The translations under genes and the position numbers were made by a program. From Bacteroidia bacterium (GTDB taxonomy: Bacteria > Bacteroidota > Bacteroidia > J057), in NCBI GenBank assembly GCA_033391075.1, contig JAWPMV010000001.1, positions 1,550,001 through 1,614,000 of the forward strand: 64,000 nt of DNA, given 5' to 3'. Of this stretch, positions 16,405 to 25,857 are shown in pieces; position 1 is the stretch's first letter; each line of letters begins with the position of its first letter. The notes below the pieces were generated by a model, which saw only the letters and a list, made by a program, of their open reading frames with translations, was not told where the DNA came from and searched no databases.

Positions 16405-17976
16405 ATGTACCGCACACTTTTCATTTCACTTAGCCTGCTGTTCCTTTTATCCTGTCAATCGGAAAAAAAGGAAAAAGCCCGTCCCAATGTCTTATTCATC
16501 TTGGCGGATGATTATGGGTTTCACGATTCGGGTGTGATGGGCAGTACCTATTACGATACTCCCAATATAGATGCGATAGCCCTGAATGGGATGATCTTCG
16601 AAAATGGCTATGCCGCCTGCCAGGTATGTAGTCCTTCCCGGGCAGCTATCATGACGGGTAAAGCTCCGGCAAGATTGCGGATTACAGACTGGATAGGTGC
16701 AAGAACAGGAGAAGAATGGCGGACCCTCAATCGCCATAATAAATTGCTTCCAGCAGCAAATAGAGATCAACTCTCATTTGAAGATTTGAGTTTAGCTGAA
16801 GCCATGAAAGAGGAAGGTTATAAGACCTTTTTTGCTGGCAAGTGGCACCTGGGTTCAAAAGGTAGTTGGCCTACAGATCATGGTTTCGATATCAATAAAG
16901 GAGGATGGGAGAAAGGTAGTCCTATGGGAGGCTTTTATGCTCCCTGGGATAACCCCAATCTGGAAGCAAAATACGAGGGGGAAAGCCTTCCCATTAGGTT
17001 AGGAGAGGAAACTGCTGATTTCATCCGCAGTCATAAGGACACCAATTTCTTCGCCTTCCTTTCCTTTTATGCCGTCCACGGTCCCATTCAAACCACAGAA
17101 GAAAAATGGAAGAAATATAGAGATCGAGCAGAAGAACAGGGAATCGCTGAGAAGGGATTTATGATGGAAAGGCGTTTGCCAATTAGACAAGTTCAGGACA
17201 ATCCGGTCTATGCAGGTTTGGTGGAAAGTATGGACGATGCCATAGGAATTGTGTTAAATACCCTCAAAGAATTGGGCCTCGATAAAAATACCATAGTTGT
17301 TTTCACTTCTGATAATGGAGGAGTAGCTTCTGGAGATGCTTATTCTACTTCCAATCTTCCCTTGCGAGGAGGGAAAGGCTATCAATGGGAGGGGGGAATC
17401 AGAGAACCCTATTTTATTTCTGTGCCCTGGTTGAGTCATAAAGGAACAAGAACTTCTGTTCCCGCGATAGGAATGGATTTCTATCCAACCATCCTGGACC
17501 TCATTGGAGCAGAAGCAAGGCCAGAGCAGCACATGGATGGGACAAGTCTTTTGCCCGTTTTGATGGGCAATGAAATAGAAGAAAGATCACTTTTCTGGCA
17601 TTATCCTCATTATGGAAACCAGGGGGGAGATCCTTCTAGCATAATTCGTGCGGGTGCCTGGAAAATGATTCATTATTATGAAGATGGAGTAAAAGAGCTT
17701 TACAATTTGAGGGACGATCCAACAGAAAGTAATGATCTGGCGTCCCAAAATCCAGAGGTCTTAGCAGTATTGGCAGCCGAAATGGAAGCCTGGTTGAAGG
17801 AGGTGAATGCCGACTTCCCACAAAATGATCCTCAATTCAAGGAAAAACTTTGGAGAGAAAGGCAGGCAAAAATAGTGTCGGAACTATTACCCCGATTGGA
17901 ACAAAGAAGGACAGACTATTTATCTAAAGACTTTGACCCTGAAAATAATTGGTGGGACAGTGGATTAAGAGATTAG
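16405..17976 (+). CDS. Sulfatase (S1 family), lipoprotein
   Basis: The frame is open from 16306, but the ATG at 16405 starts a proper lipoprotein signal (Cys17) and avoids overlap with the preceding gene. The 523-residue protein carries Asp35-Asp36 (LADDYG), the formylglycine motif CSPSR with Cys75, GKWHLG, and the SDNGG segment. Residues up to about 500 match the sulfatase core without an added domain. It resembles the iduronate-2-sulfatase/arylsulfatase A type in layout, but the substrate is not deducible. The start of a small membrane protein lies 4 nt after the stop, so the two are probably cotranscribed. Confidence 0.94.
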   Translation: MYRTLFISLSLLFLLSCQSEKKEKARPNVLFILADDYGFHDSGVMGSTYYDTPNIDAIALNGMIFENGYAACQVCSPSRAAIMTGKAPARLRITDWIGARTGEEWRTLNRHNKLLPAANRDQLSFEDLSLAEAMKEEGYKTFFAGKWHLGSKGSWPTDHGFDINKGGWEKGSPMGGFYAPWDNPNLEAKYEGESLPIRLGEETADFIRSHKDTNFFAFLSFYAVHGPIQTTEEKWKKYRDRAEEQGIAEKGFMMERRLPIRQVQDNPVYAGLVESMDDAIGIVLNTLKELGLDKNTIVVFTSDNGGVASGDAYSTSNLPLRGGKGYQWEGGIREPYFISVPWLSHKGTRTSVPAIGMDFYPTILDLIGAEARPEQHMDGTSLLPVLMGNEIEERSLFWHYPHYGNQGGDPSSIIRAGAWKMIHYYEDGVKELYNLRDDPTESNDLASQNPEVLAVLAAEMEAWLKEVNADFPQNDPQFKEKLWRERQAKIVSELLPRLEQRRTDYLSKDFDPENNWWDSGLRD

Positions 17977-17980
17977 GTGT

Positions 17981-18430
17981 ATGCAAGAACAAGAAAACAC
18001 AGAAAAGAGTGAACTGGATTTGACCATTGAACTCACTAAAAAAGCCGAAGAGTTTTTGGCCCTTGCCAGTAAATGGGCCAGAATCATCGCTATTATAAGT
18101 TTCATCTTTATTGCTAGCTATTTGTTATTTGCACTCATAGGAACACTCAGTACTTTCGGGGGAAATGAAGGAAGTGAAAGAGGGGGCTTCTTGCTATTGG
18201 TGGCGATAATTCTGGGAGGAATTTATGTTATCCCAAGTCTCTATCTCTTCCGCTTTGCCAGATCAAGCAAATCAGCCCTCGAAGCAAAAGATGAAATAGA
18301 TTTAGAGAAAAGTCTACATGCACTAGGGATCAGTTTTCGGTTACTTGGATTCATATTGATCCTCTTCGCTATCCTTTATGTAGCAGGAATGCTAATTGTC
18401 ATAAATGATATTAGCATGATCCTTAGATAG
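17981..18430 (+). CDS. Small membrane protein, DUF5362-like
   Basis: This 149-residue protein has a charged N-terminus, then the pattern L..A.KWARIIAIISFIFIA typical of the Bacteroidota DUF5362 family. Four hydrophobic helices lie at about 36-58, 67-90, 108-125 and 128-145. No catalytic motif is visible and the function is unknown. It follows the sulfatase by 4 nt, but a functional link is not evident. The family assignment is from the general pattern only. Confidence 0.65.
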   Translation: MQEQENTEKSELDLTIELTKKAEEFLALASKWARIIAIISFIFIASYLLFALIGTLSTFGGNEGSERGGFLLLVAIILGGIYVIPSLYLFRFARSSKSALEAKDEIDLEKSLHALGISFRLLGFILILFAILYVAGMLIVINDISMILR

Positions 18431-18498
18431 GCTTATTCAGAAAAAAATCTTTCCCGATTCTGTATATTTAGGTCAATAACCTAACTATTCTTTATCCT

Positions 18499-19344
18499 AT
18501 GAATAAGCTTTTCCCTATACTCATATCTATCGTTTTATTGACAAATCTTTCCGGTATTGCCCAAGATGTCCCGCCTATAGATTGGGCAGAAGTAAACCGA
18601 ACCCAAGCCTTTAAGGCAACAGAAGTTTGGGAACCCGTTCCCAGGAAAGTAACTCCAGCACCTTCTTTTTCCGTACCAGCACCTTCAGACGCTATCGTTC
18701 TTTTTGATGGCTCTGACCTTTCTGGATGGCACACCCCCAAGTATGGCTATGGTGCCCGTATGGATAATGTTGAAGATATTATCAGGGTAAAGAAAGAAAA
18801 TCCTTCCTTCTCTGATGCAAAATGGCTAGTGAAAGATGGCTATATGGAAGTAAAGCCCGGTTCTGGTGCCATTGAAACCAAGCAAGCTTTCGGAGACATC
18901 CAATTGCATATCGAATGGCTTAGTCCTGTGATGCCGGGCAAAGCAGATCAGGGATACGGAAATAGTGGCGTTTTTCTTATGGGCCTTTATGAAATTCAGG
19001 TCTTGAATTCCTATGAAAACATGACCTATCCTAATGGACAGGCAGGAGCCTTATACAAGCAAAGCATTCCTATGGTAAATGCCTCTCGCCCTCCGGGTGA
19101 ATGGCAATCCTATGACATCGTTTTCAATGCGCCTCGTTTTGACGATGAAAACGAATTGATTCGCCCCGCAACAGTCACTGTCTTCCACAATGGCTTACTG
19201 ATTCAGAATAATTTCCAATTGGAGGGACCTTGTATCTTTTTGGGTAAGCCCTATTATACGCCCCATGATAATAAGCTGCCGATCCTGCTACAGGATCATG
19301 GAGATAAGGTTCGTTTTCGAAACATTTGGGTGAGAGAGCTTTAG
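18499..19344 (+). CDS. DUF1080 / 3-keto-disaccharide hydrolase-like exported protein
   Basis: A signal peptide (about 1-22, ending IAQ) is followed by a concanavalin-like jelly roll of the DUF1080 family. Hallmarks are LFDGSDLSGWHT (about 70-81), WLVKDGYMEV, and GNSGVFLMGLYEIQVLNS (about 155-172). The family, now named 3-keto-disaccharide hydrolase, is reported to act on 3-oxo-glycosides and is common in sulfatase-rich genomes of Bacteroidota and Planctomycetes. Here it lies between two sulfatase genes. At 281 residues it is a single-domain member. The 3-keto activity is family knowledge and not shown for this protein. The intergenic space upstream contains a near-match to the promoter box (TATATTTA, 18463-18470). 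Confidence 0.88.
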   Translation: MNKLFPILISIVLLTNLSGIAQDVPPIDWAEVNRTQAFKATEVWEPVPRKVTPAPSFSVPAPSDAIVLFDGSDLSGWHTPKYGYGARMDNVEDIIRVKKENPSFSDAKWLVKDGYMEVKPGSGAIETKQAFGDIQLHIEWLSPVMPGKADQGYGNSGVFLMGLYEIQVLNSYENMTYPNGQAGALYKQSIPMVNASRPPGEWQSYDIVFNAPRFDDENELIRPATVTVFHNGLLIQNNFQLEGPCIFLGKPYYTPHDNKLPILLQDHGDKVRFRNIWVREL

Positions 19345-19445
19345 TAAGCCTTGCACTTGCTTTTGATACTTACATTTGAACTTTTATGGGATTGAATCCA
19401 GGATCAAAACAAGTTCAAGTGCACGTATCATATTCAAACACAAAA

Positions 19446-19556
19446 CATTTGTCATCCAGACCTTTGTGGAGGGGCCTAAATTCCCTTTATCAAAAAAAAT
19501 GTCATCCCCGACTTACCCATGGATCAGGGCTCTCTCGCTTAGTTAGGGGTCAGCAG
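19446..19556. repeat. Degenerate intergenic repeat upstream of the third sulfatase
   Basis: Two GTCATCC words (about 19452 and 19501), the second continuing as GTCATCCCCGAC, head short blocks of the kind found in Bacteroidota intergenic repeats. The reading frame that crosses this region from 19386 lacks protein-like composition. The whole gap from 19345 to 19643 shows no other gene. Confidence 0.4.
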
Positions 19557-19643
19557 GTAAAGCGGACAACAGATATAATCCAGAATAACATTTCCGATTC
19601 AGAAAAAATGCTGAAATTGGATAAGCATTTATCCAGAAGCTAT

Positions 19644-21176
19644 ATGAATCGCATACTACTACTACTTATCCCCATCCTTCTTTACTCCTGTCAGGAAAAA
19701 GAAACCGAAAAAGCCTCCTCTCCCAACATCATCCTCTTCTTTGTTGATGACATGGGTTGGCAGGATACTTCTGTTCCTTTTTGGACGGAAGAAACCCCTT
19801 TCAATAAGCGCTATCATACCCCGAACATGGAACGCCTAGCTAGTGAGGGGATGAAGTTTACCCAGGCCTATGCAACGGCAGTTTGTTCACCCACTCGCGT
19901 AAGCCTACTATCGGGTATGAATGCAGCCAAACATCGGGTAACCAATTGGACCCTGAGGCCTGACAAGATTCAACCTATGGAAAGCAATCATGAGCATCTT
20001 AGCTTTCCCTTCTGGAATGTCAATGGTTTAAGTCCGGATACCAATACAGCTCATGCGGTTCATGTTACCCCCTTTCCACAGATCCTCAAAGATCATGGCT
20101 ACCGAACCATCCATGCAGGCAAAGCCCATTTTGGAGCCATAGGAACTCCGGGTTCTGATCCGCTAAATCTGGGATTTGAGGTAAATATTGCAGGGCATGC
20201 AGCAGGAGCGCCTAAAAGCTATTTGGGTATTGAAAACTTTGGCAATACGCCTAAATTCGAGGGAACTCCCTGGCCCGTTCCTGGCCTTGAGAAATACCAT
20301 GGAGAAGACATCTTTCTGACAGAAGCATTAACCCGAGAAGCCAAAAGCGCAATCGAAACAAGCCTGAATGAGGAGAAGCCTTTCTTTCTCTACATGGCCC
20401 TATACGGTATTCACACCCCCATCATGCCCGACAATCGTTTTGTTCAGAAATATTATGATGCAGGTCTGGATACGGTGGAGGCTAAATATGCTTCGATGAT
20501 TGAGGCTATGGATAAGAGTTTGGGAGATTTGATGGATTTGTTGGAAGCAAGGAAGGTAGATGAAGAAACCATCATTTTATTCATGTCGGACAATGGAGGA
20601 CTTAGTGCTCATACGAGGGCAGGGGAGAAGCATATCCACAATCGCCCTTTGTCAAGCGGAAAAGGATCGAGCCATGAAGGAGGAATAAGAGAACCCATGA
20701 TTGTAAAATGGTCAGGAAAAGTACAGGCTGGATCGATGAATCCCAATTACCTAATCATTGAAGATTTTTATCCGACCATATTGGAGATGGCCGGAATAGG
20801 AGAATTTGAAAGTTTACAGAAAATAGATGGGAAGAGTTTTGTCGTAGAATTGGAAGCCCCAGCTTCCGGAACACAAGAGCGAGCCCTTTACTGGCATTAT
20901 CCCAATGAATGGGGCCCAAGTGGTCCGGGCATAGGTGCTTTTTCTTCTATCCGCAAAGGGGATTTTAAACTTATTTATTATCATCTGGACCAAAGTTTTG
21001 AACTCTTCAATATCAGAGAGGATATAGGGGAAAGTAGAAACCTCTATCCTGATGATCATCAAAGCTTCGGACAGCTGGCGAAAGAGTTGGGAAACTATCT
21101 CCGGGAAAGCGAAGCCCAGATGCCCTCACTAAAAAGTACGGGCATCCAGGTTCCCTATCCGGATGAACTATTGTAG
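19644..21176 (+). CDS. Sulfatase (S1 family), lipoprotein
   Basis: The ATG at 19644 begins a lipoprotein signal peptide (Cys16). The 86 codons available upstream read through repeat sequence and are rejected. The 510-residue protein has Asp35-Asp36 (VDDMGWQD), the formylglycine motif CSPTR with Cys81, GKAHFG in place of the more common GKWH, and MSDNGGLSAHTR. The insert between the first two strands and the GKAHFG variant put it in a different sulfatase subgroup from the enzymes at 7002 and 16405, so three distinct sulfate linkages may be targeted. The opening codons include CTACTACTACT, part of a recurring 5-prime pattern in this window. Confidence 0.94.
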   Translation: MNRILLLLIPILLYSCQEKETEKASSPNIILFFVDDMGWQDTSVPFWTEETPFNKRYHTPNMERLASEGMKFTQAYATAVCSPTRVSLLSGMNAAKHRVTNWTLRPDKIQPMESNHEHLSFPFWNVNGLSPDTNTAHAVHVTPFPQILKDHGYRTIHAGKAHFGAIGTPGSDPLNLGFEVNIAGHAAGAPKSYLGIENFGNTPKFEGTPWPVPGLEKYHGEDIFLTEALTREAKSAIETSLNEEKPFFLYMALYGIHTPIMPDNRFVQKYYDAGLDTVEAKYASMIEAMDKSLGDLMDLLEARKVDEETIILFMSDNGGLSAHTRAGEKHIHNRPLSSGKGSSHEGGIREPMIVKWSGKVQAGSMNPNYLIIEDFYPTILEMAGIGEFESLQKIDGKSFVVELEAPASGTQERALYWHYPNEWGPSGPGIGAFSSIRKGDFKLIYYHLDQSFELFNIREDIGESRNLYPDDHQSFGQLAKELGNYLRESEAQMPSLKSTGIQVPYPDELL

Positions 21177-21199
21177 CGCATGCTGATTTACTATTGAAG

Positions 21200-21246
21200 A
21201 CAAGACAAACTTTGTCAGAGTGAGAGAAGTCGAGCTGTCTCTTACC
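21200..21246. repeat. Fragment of a second intergenic repeat type
   Basis: The stretch contains TTTGTCAGAGTGAGAGAAGTC, which resembles the common Bacteroidota intergenic word GTCAGTCTGAGCGAAGTCGAA. It lies between the convergent sulfatase and serine hydrolase genes. The match is by eye only. Confidence 0.3.
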
Positions 21247-21329
21247 CTTTTTCTAATCAATCTGCTGTACTGATTGCAAAGGTTCAATTTTGTCTTTTCT
21301 CTTAAATCTTAAATGCATCTAATGTGTAT

Positions 21330-22811
21330 TTACTTACTCTCAGGAACCGCTTCCATCAATAATTTAAGCGCTACATTGAGATCTTCTCCACTCTTCTCAC
21401 TCCCACTATAGTGACTCAACTTCACCACCACCAAATCATGAGATGGAACTATGATGGTAAATTGACCTCCGGCTCCAGCCATGAAATATGCATCTTTGGG
21501 AACCGCAAAATCTCCTTCTCCATTGATCCAGAAAAAGCCTCCATAAATCGGCCGCTCATCCGCTTTCCAGGCAGGAGCCAAATGACTAGCGAAATCAACA
21601 AAGCCTTCTGCTAAAATGCGTTCTCCATTCCATACACCATCTTGTAAATAGAGCATGCCGAGACGATTCCAGTCTCTAGCGGTACCAAACTCATATCCCT
21701 GCAAGAGAAAATTTCCGTAAGGGTCCGTTTCCATAACCATATGCCTTACGCCAATTTTATCAAATAAAGCTCGCTGTGGATAGGATAGATAATCTTCACC
21801 CATGCCTTCAACTCCCAGTCTTACCAGATAATTGGCCAGTACGGGATCAGAATTTCTATAGCGCCCGATGGTATTGGGAGGCCACTGTTGAGGACGAGTA
21901 GCTGCATAGTGAAATGAATTGACTCCTCCTGTATATACATATAGGTGATCGGGATAGCCCATATCGGGATCAAAGTCAGGGTCCTGGGGAGCCCGGAATC
22001 GCAAGCCGCTGGACATGCGTAGAATATCGGATATGCGAATTTCTGCACGAGGATCATTCCCTTCCTGCCACTCCGGTACGGGAGCTTTTTGGTCCAACTC
22101 ATAAACTCCTTTCTGGATTAAGCTTGCCATGAGGGTAGCTGTCAAGCTTTTGCCCATCGACCAACTTTCCAATTGGGTATTCATATTTAATCCTTCGCGA
22201 TACTTTTCCGCTATAATCCTTCCTTTCCAACTCACCACGAAAGCTGCAGTAAGGCCTTCTGGAGTTGCAAAGGCAGCAGCTTCAGCTGCTTTAATTTTTT
22301 CAACATCCAATTCATCGGGCAAGGGCTTATCTTCAAGTAGGTCTCCCATAGGCCAGGGCAAACTGTCTGCGGGAGGAAGAGATGAAGAGATTGCTTTCGG
22401 CTGATAATGCAATTGATCCTCTCCTTCTCCAAGGCAAATACATCCCTGATCACCCACATATATAGCTTTGCGTTTTACGCCATTTGGCAATTCTACCGTT
22501 ACAGATTTTTCCTCCTCATTCAGACTTCGGCTGCTAAACTTTTTCCTTTCCTCATAAGGAGCGGAGAAATATCCGATATGTTCAGCTGCAAAATCAAAAT
22601 CAAGGCCAGTGATAAAAACAGCCGAACATAGAATTTTTGCAAAGCCCGAGGCATGATGGGACAAGGCATCTCCCGGAGGTGGAACATAAGGAGTATCCAG
22701 TTCGAATTCTTGCGCCCGCTTACTTAGATGAGATTCCTTTTCTTTACAGGCAAAAAGGAATACAAATATCAGGATAAACCCGATTTGCTGCTTCTGAGTA
22801 GTAATAGTCAT
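21330..22811 (-). CDS. Class C beta-lactamase-type serine hydrolase, lipoprotein
   Basis: The start at 22811 gives a lipoprotein signal (FLFAC, Cys22). The open frame continues upstream to 23042 but would then overlap the divergent fkp gene and has a non-protein-like leader. The 493-residue protein belongs to the beta-lactamase/PBP4* (EstB-like) family. Nucleophile motif is Ser218-Met-Gly-Lys221, and the Tyr318-Arg-Asn320 triad matches Y-x-N. A HYSGS segment near the end may take the place of the KTG/HxG strand. About 150 residues precede the catalytic domain. Related Bacteroidota proteins act as esterases or peptidases, including 6-aminohexanoate-dimer hydrolase-like enzymes. The substrate is unknown. 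Confidence 0.88.
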   Translation of the reverse strand: MTITTQKQQIGFILIFVFLFACKEKESHLSKRAQEFELDTPYVPPPGDALSHHASGFAKILCSAVFITGLDFDFAAEHIGYFSAPYEERKKFSSRSLNEEEKSVTVELPNGVKRKAIYVGDQGCICLGEGEDQLHYQPKAISSSLPPADSLPWPMGDLLEDKPLPDELDVEKIKAAEAAAFATPEGLTAAFVVSWKGRIIAEKYREGLNMNTQLESWSMGKSLTATLMASLIQKGVYELDQKAPVPEWQEGNDPRAEIRISDILRMSSGLRFRAPQDPDFDPDMGYPDHLYVYTGGVNSFHYAATRPQQWPPNTIGRYRNSDPVLANYLVRLGVEGMGEDYLSYPQRALFDKIGVRHMVMETDPYGNFLLQGYEFGTARDWNRLGMLYLQDGVWNGERILAEGFVDFASHLAPAWKADERPIYGGFFWINGEGDFAVPKDAYFMAGAGGQFTIIVPSHDLVVVKLSHYSGSEKSGEDLNVALKLLMEAVPESK

Positions 22812-22915
22812 CGTGTGTTTTTTATAGAAACTAAGAAATACCTGGGATAAATGAAATTGAAGGCAAATCACTATATTTCCTTTCTTTTGAAATCTGTTCT
22901 CAGGAAAAACAGAAG

Positions 22916-25786
22916 ATGCGCGTATTATTGTCTCTACCCCCAAAGCTCTCACATGATTTTCATCAGATAGAAAATAAGTCTCAGGAAGACTATTTTTGTG
23001 CGCATGATCCGCTGGGAGCGAAATTAGGCTCTGCAGGGGCAACCGTTCATATCATGGAATCAGCCTGGAGAGATAGCGGGCGGACTGAGAACTTGAGTAG
23101 CTGGTTACCTTCCCAAAAAAGAATCATCATTCATGCAGGCGGTCAGAGTCGAAGATTGCCCGCTTATGCACCTTCCGGAAAAATCCTGACTCCTATGCCT
23201 TTGCTTTCCTGGGCACGGGGACAAAAATATGGCCAACACCTGCTTGATCTTCAATTGCCTTTACTGGAGGCATTAATGAAGAAAGCACCTCCCAAACTCA
23301 ATACCTTGATTGCTTGTGGAGATGCCTTGATTCGAAATTCCGGAAAATTGCCTCATCTACCAGAAGTGGATGTTTTATGTTTGGGATTGTGGGCCAAACC
23401 AGAAGTTGCTAGTCGGCATGGGGTTTTTTTTACTCCGAGAAACAATCCCAATGAATGGGCTTTTAGCCTGCAAAAACCTAAGCAAGCGGAAATTCTCGAT
23501 CTGATAGATGAATACCATTATTTAATTGATCTGGGAATCTGGCTCCTTAGCGATAAAGCCGTAAAACTTCTTTTTAAAAAATGTGGATGGGAGGGGAAAA
23601 GCCAGGAGTTTAAACAGGTACACCCGAATTACTATGACCTATACGGAGAATTTGGTTTGTATTTAGGAAATGAACCCCAACTCAAAGATCCAGAAATACA
23701 AGAGCTTTCCTGTGCAGTAGTCAGGCTTTCTGAAGGGGAGTTTTATCATTTTGGGCGAACGGATGAACTGATTCATTCTTCCATTGCCTTGCGCAACCTT
23801 CATCCGGTTCCGGATAAAGAAAAAATCAAATCCATCAAGAATCCTCGTGTCTTTACCCAAAATTCTCGGATTGATATTCCCCTGAATAGCTTTCAGGATA
23901 ATATTTGGATAGAGAATAGCCATGTTTCTGAAGGATGGAAACTGGGGCGACGGCATATGATAAGTGGAATTCCTGAAAATGAATGGACCCTGCACTTTCA
24001 GGACGATGTTTGTCTGGACATTGTGCCCATAGGAGAAAATCAGTTCTGTTTGAGGCCCTATGGATTTTCAGATCTCTTTAAAGCTCGAATAAAAGAGGCG
24101 AATTGGATGGGAAATAGTCTTTGGTACTGGTTGAAAAAAAGAAGCATTGATAAAAACCAGCTGGATTGGGATTTGGAAAGGGACATCCAAAAAACGGCCC
24201 TTTTTCCTTTGATAGAAAGAAGTGAAATGGATGCTGACTTCATTCAATGGATGATTGATCCTGAACCCAAGGTAAATGATGCATTTACCGCATTATGGTT
24301 AAGAGAACGATTGACGGCTGAGGATTTGAGCAATCAGGCAAATTTAACGCGCCTGTACAATCAGCGGGATTTGTTCAAAAAGGAAAACCTCGAACAACTA
24401 CTGAAAAAAACTTCAATCCGCTGGATCAGTCGATTGGATTTGGCGGCATTGGCAGAAGAATACAAAAGATTGGGGATAGTGCCTGATGGGACGGAGGCTT
24501 TACCCAAAAAAGCGGGCATGGATAAGATTCATACCGCTATGTTCATGTATCAATATCTCAGGGATAAAAACGAAGATCAGGCCAGACTTTGGGAAGCAGA
24601 AGCTTTTGCTGCTTTAAGAGGCTTGATTAAAGGCAAGCACAAGAAGAATCGGCAAAACCCTAAAAGAAAATTGCTGGAAGATCAGCTCATCATTACTCGT
24701 GCTCCCTTACGCATGGATTTGGCAGGAGGATGGAGTGATACTCCCCCTTATTGCCTGAATTATGGAGGGCAAGTACTGAATGTAGCCATCAATATCAATG
24801 GGCAAGCTCCTATTGAAGTGATCGTAAAAGCAAGTGGAAAAGACCACTTTAAGCTCAATAGTATTGATCAGGGTTTGCAGGAAGAAGTGGATTCATTTGA
24901 CTCCTTGAGCAAATACGATCAATTGGGAGAAGCATTCGCTATTCCCAAAGCTGCCCTTGCGCTGGCTGGATTTCTTCCTGCATATGCCAAACATCCCGAA
25001 GAGAATCTCGCTTCACAAATCCAGCGGGCAGGAGGAGGGCTTGAGATCAATTTACTTGCTGCTGTACCCAAAGGCTCAGGGCTGGGGACCAGTAGCATTC
25101 TGGCTACAGCAGTTCTTGCGGGTATTTCTGAAGCCTACAAACTGGGATGGTCGAAAATGGAAATTGGGAACAAAGTTCTCATCCTGGAGCAGATGCTAAC
25201 AAGCGGAGGCGGCTGGCAAGATCAATATGGAGGCTTATTCCCGGGAGTAAAATACCTGGAAACCAGACCTGGAAAAAATCAGAGCCCGGAAATTCATTAT
25301 GTTGAAGGGAGTAAGTGGGAAGAGGCTGAATACTCGGATCGTTTACTGCTTTATTATACCGGCATTACCCGAATTGCACATAATATCCTGGGAGAGATCG
25401 TAAGAGGCATGTTTTTGAACTCCGAAGAACACCTACAGCATCTTCACCGGATTTTTCAACATGGGAGAGAAACCTATGAACTGGCGATTCATGGCAATTA
25501 TGAAAGATTTGCGAAAATGGTCGCTAAATCCTGGGAATTAAATAAAGCCCTGGATTCCGGAACCAATCCTCCTCAGGTTGAGCAGATTATGAAACAGATT
25601 GAGCCTCATATCTATGGAGCAAAACTCCTGGGAGCAGGTGGCGGAGGCTTTTTATTTATCATGGCAAAGGGAAAAGAGGAAGCTGACAAGGTCAAAGAAA
25701 CACTCCAAAAATCTCCTCCTAATAAACAGGCGAGGTTCGTAGATTTCTCCGTTTCCAAAAAGGGATTGCAGATAATCAGAACTTAA
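22916..25786 (+). CDS. fkp: Bifunctional L-fucokinase / L-fucose-1-phosphate guanylyltransferase
   Basis: Fkp phosphorylates free L-fucose and converts it to GDP-L-fucose for surface glycan synthesis. The 956-residue length is close to Bacteroides fragilis Fkp (949). The N-terminal half is a pyrophosphorylase domain with DPLGAKLGSAGATVHIM and the nucleotide-binding HAGGQSRRLPAYAPSGKIL, followed by a beta-helix-like region. The C-terminal half is a GHMP kinase with the sugar motif MDLAGGWSD (600-608), the ATP loop PKGSGLGTSS (718-727), and the third motif LLGAGGGGFLF near the end. It heads a unidirectional run that continues with a symporter and inositol genes. No other fucose gene is seen, so its link with inositol use is only positional. 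Confidence 0.95.
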   Translation: MRVLLSLPPKLSHDFHQIENKSQEDYFCAHDPLGAKLGSAGATVHIMESAWRDSGRTENLSSWLPSQKRIIIHAGGQSRRLPAYAPSGKILTPMPLLSWARGQKYGQHLLDLQLPLLEALMKKAPPKLNTLIACGDALIRNSGKLPHLPEVDVLCLGLWAKPEVASRHGVFFTPRNNPNEWAFSLQKPKQAEILDLIDEYHYLIDLGIWLLSDKAVKLLFKKCGWEGKSQEFKQVHPNYYDLYGEFGLYLGNEPQLKDPEIQELSCAVVRLSEGEFYHFGRTDELIHSSIALRNLHPVPDKEKIKSIKNPRVFTQNSRIDIPLNSFQDNIWIENSHVSEGWKLGRRHMISGIPENEWTLHFQDDVCLDIVPIGENQFCLRPYGFSDLFKARIKEANWMGNSLWYWLKKRSIDKNQLDWDLERDIQKTALFPLIERSEMDADFIQWMIDPEPKVNDAFTALWLRERLTAEDLSNQANLTRLYNQRDLFKKENLEQLLKKTSIRWISRLDLAALAEEYKRLGIVPDGTEALPKKAGMDKIHTAMFMYQYLRDKNEDQARLWEAEAFAALRGLIKGKHKKNRQNPKRKLLEDQLIITRAPLRMDLAGGWSDTPPYCLNYGGQVLNVAININGQAPIEVIVKASGKDHFKLNSIDQGLQEEVDSFDSLSKYDQLGEAFAIPKAALALAGFLPAYAKHPEENLASQIQRAGGGLEINLLAAVPKGSGLGTSSILATAVLAGISEAYKLGWSKMEIGNKVLILEQMLTSGGGWQDQYGGLFPGVKYLETRPGKNQSPEIHYVEGSKWEEAEYSDRLLLYYTGITRIAHNILGEIVRGMFLNSEEHLQHLHRIFQHGRETYELAIHGNYERFAKMVAKSWELNKALDSGTNPPQVEQIMKQIEPHIYGAKLLGAGGGGFLFIMAKGKEEADKVKETLQKSPPNKQARFVDFSVSKKGLQIIRT

Positions 25787-25857
25787 TTACAGAATAGCTG
25801 CAAGAAGGCTTTCCTTTTATCCTTCAAATTGATAATTTCCCTGAGAAGACTACTACT

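Noticed and set aside
19386-19643. Eighty-six-codon extension of the third sulfatase
   Set aside because: The stretch is repeat DNA; the signal peptide begins at 19644.
22812-23042. Seventy-seven-codon N-terminal extension of the class C serine hydrolase
   Set aside because: It overlaps the divergent fkp start, lacks protein-like composition, and would hide a clear lipoprotein signal that starts at 22811.
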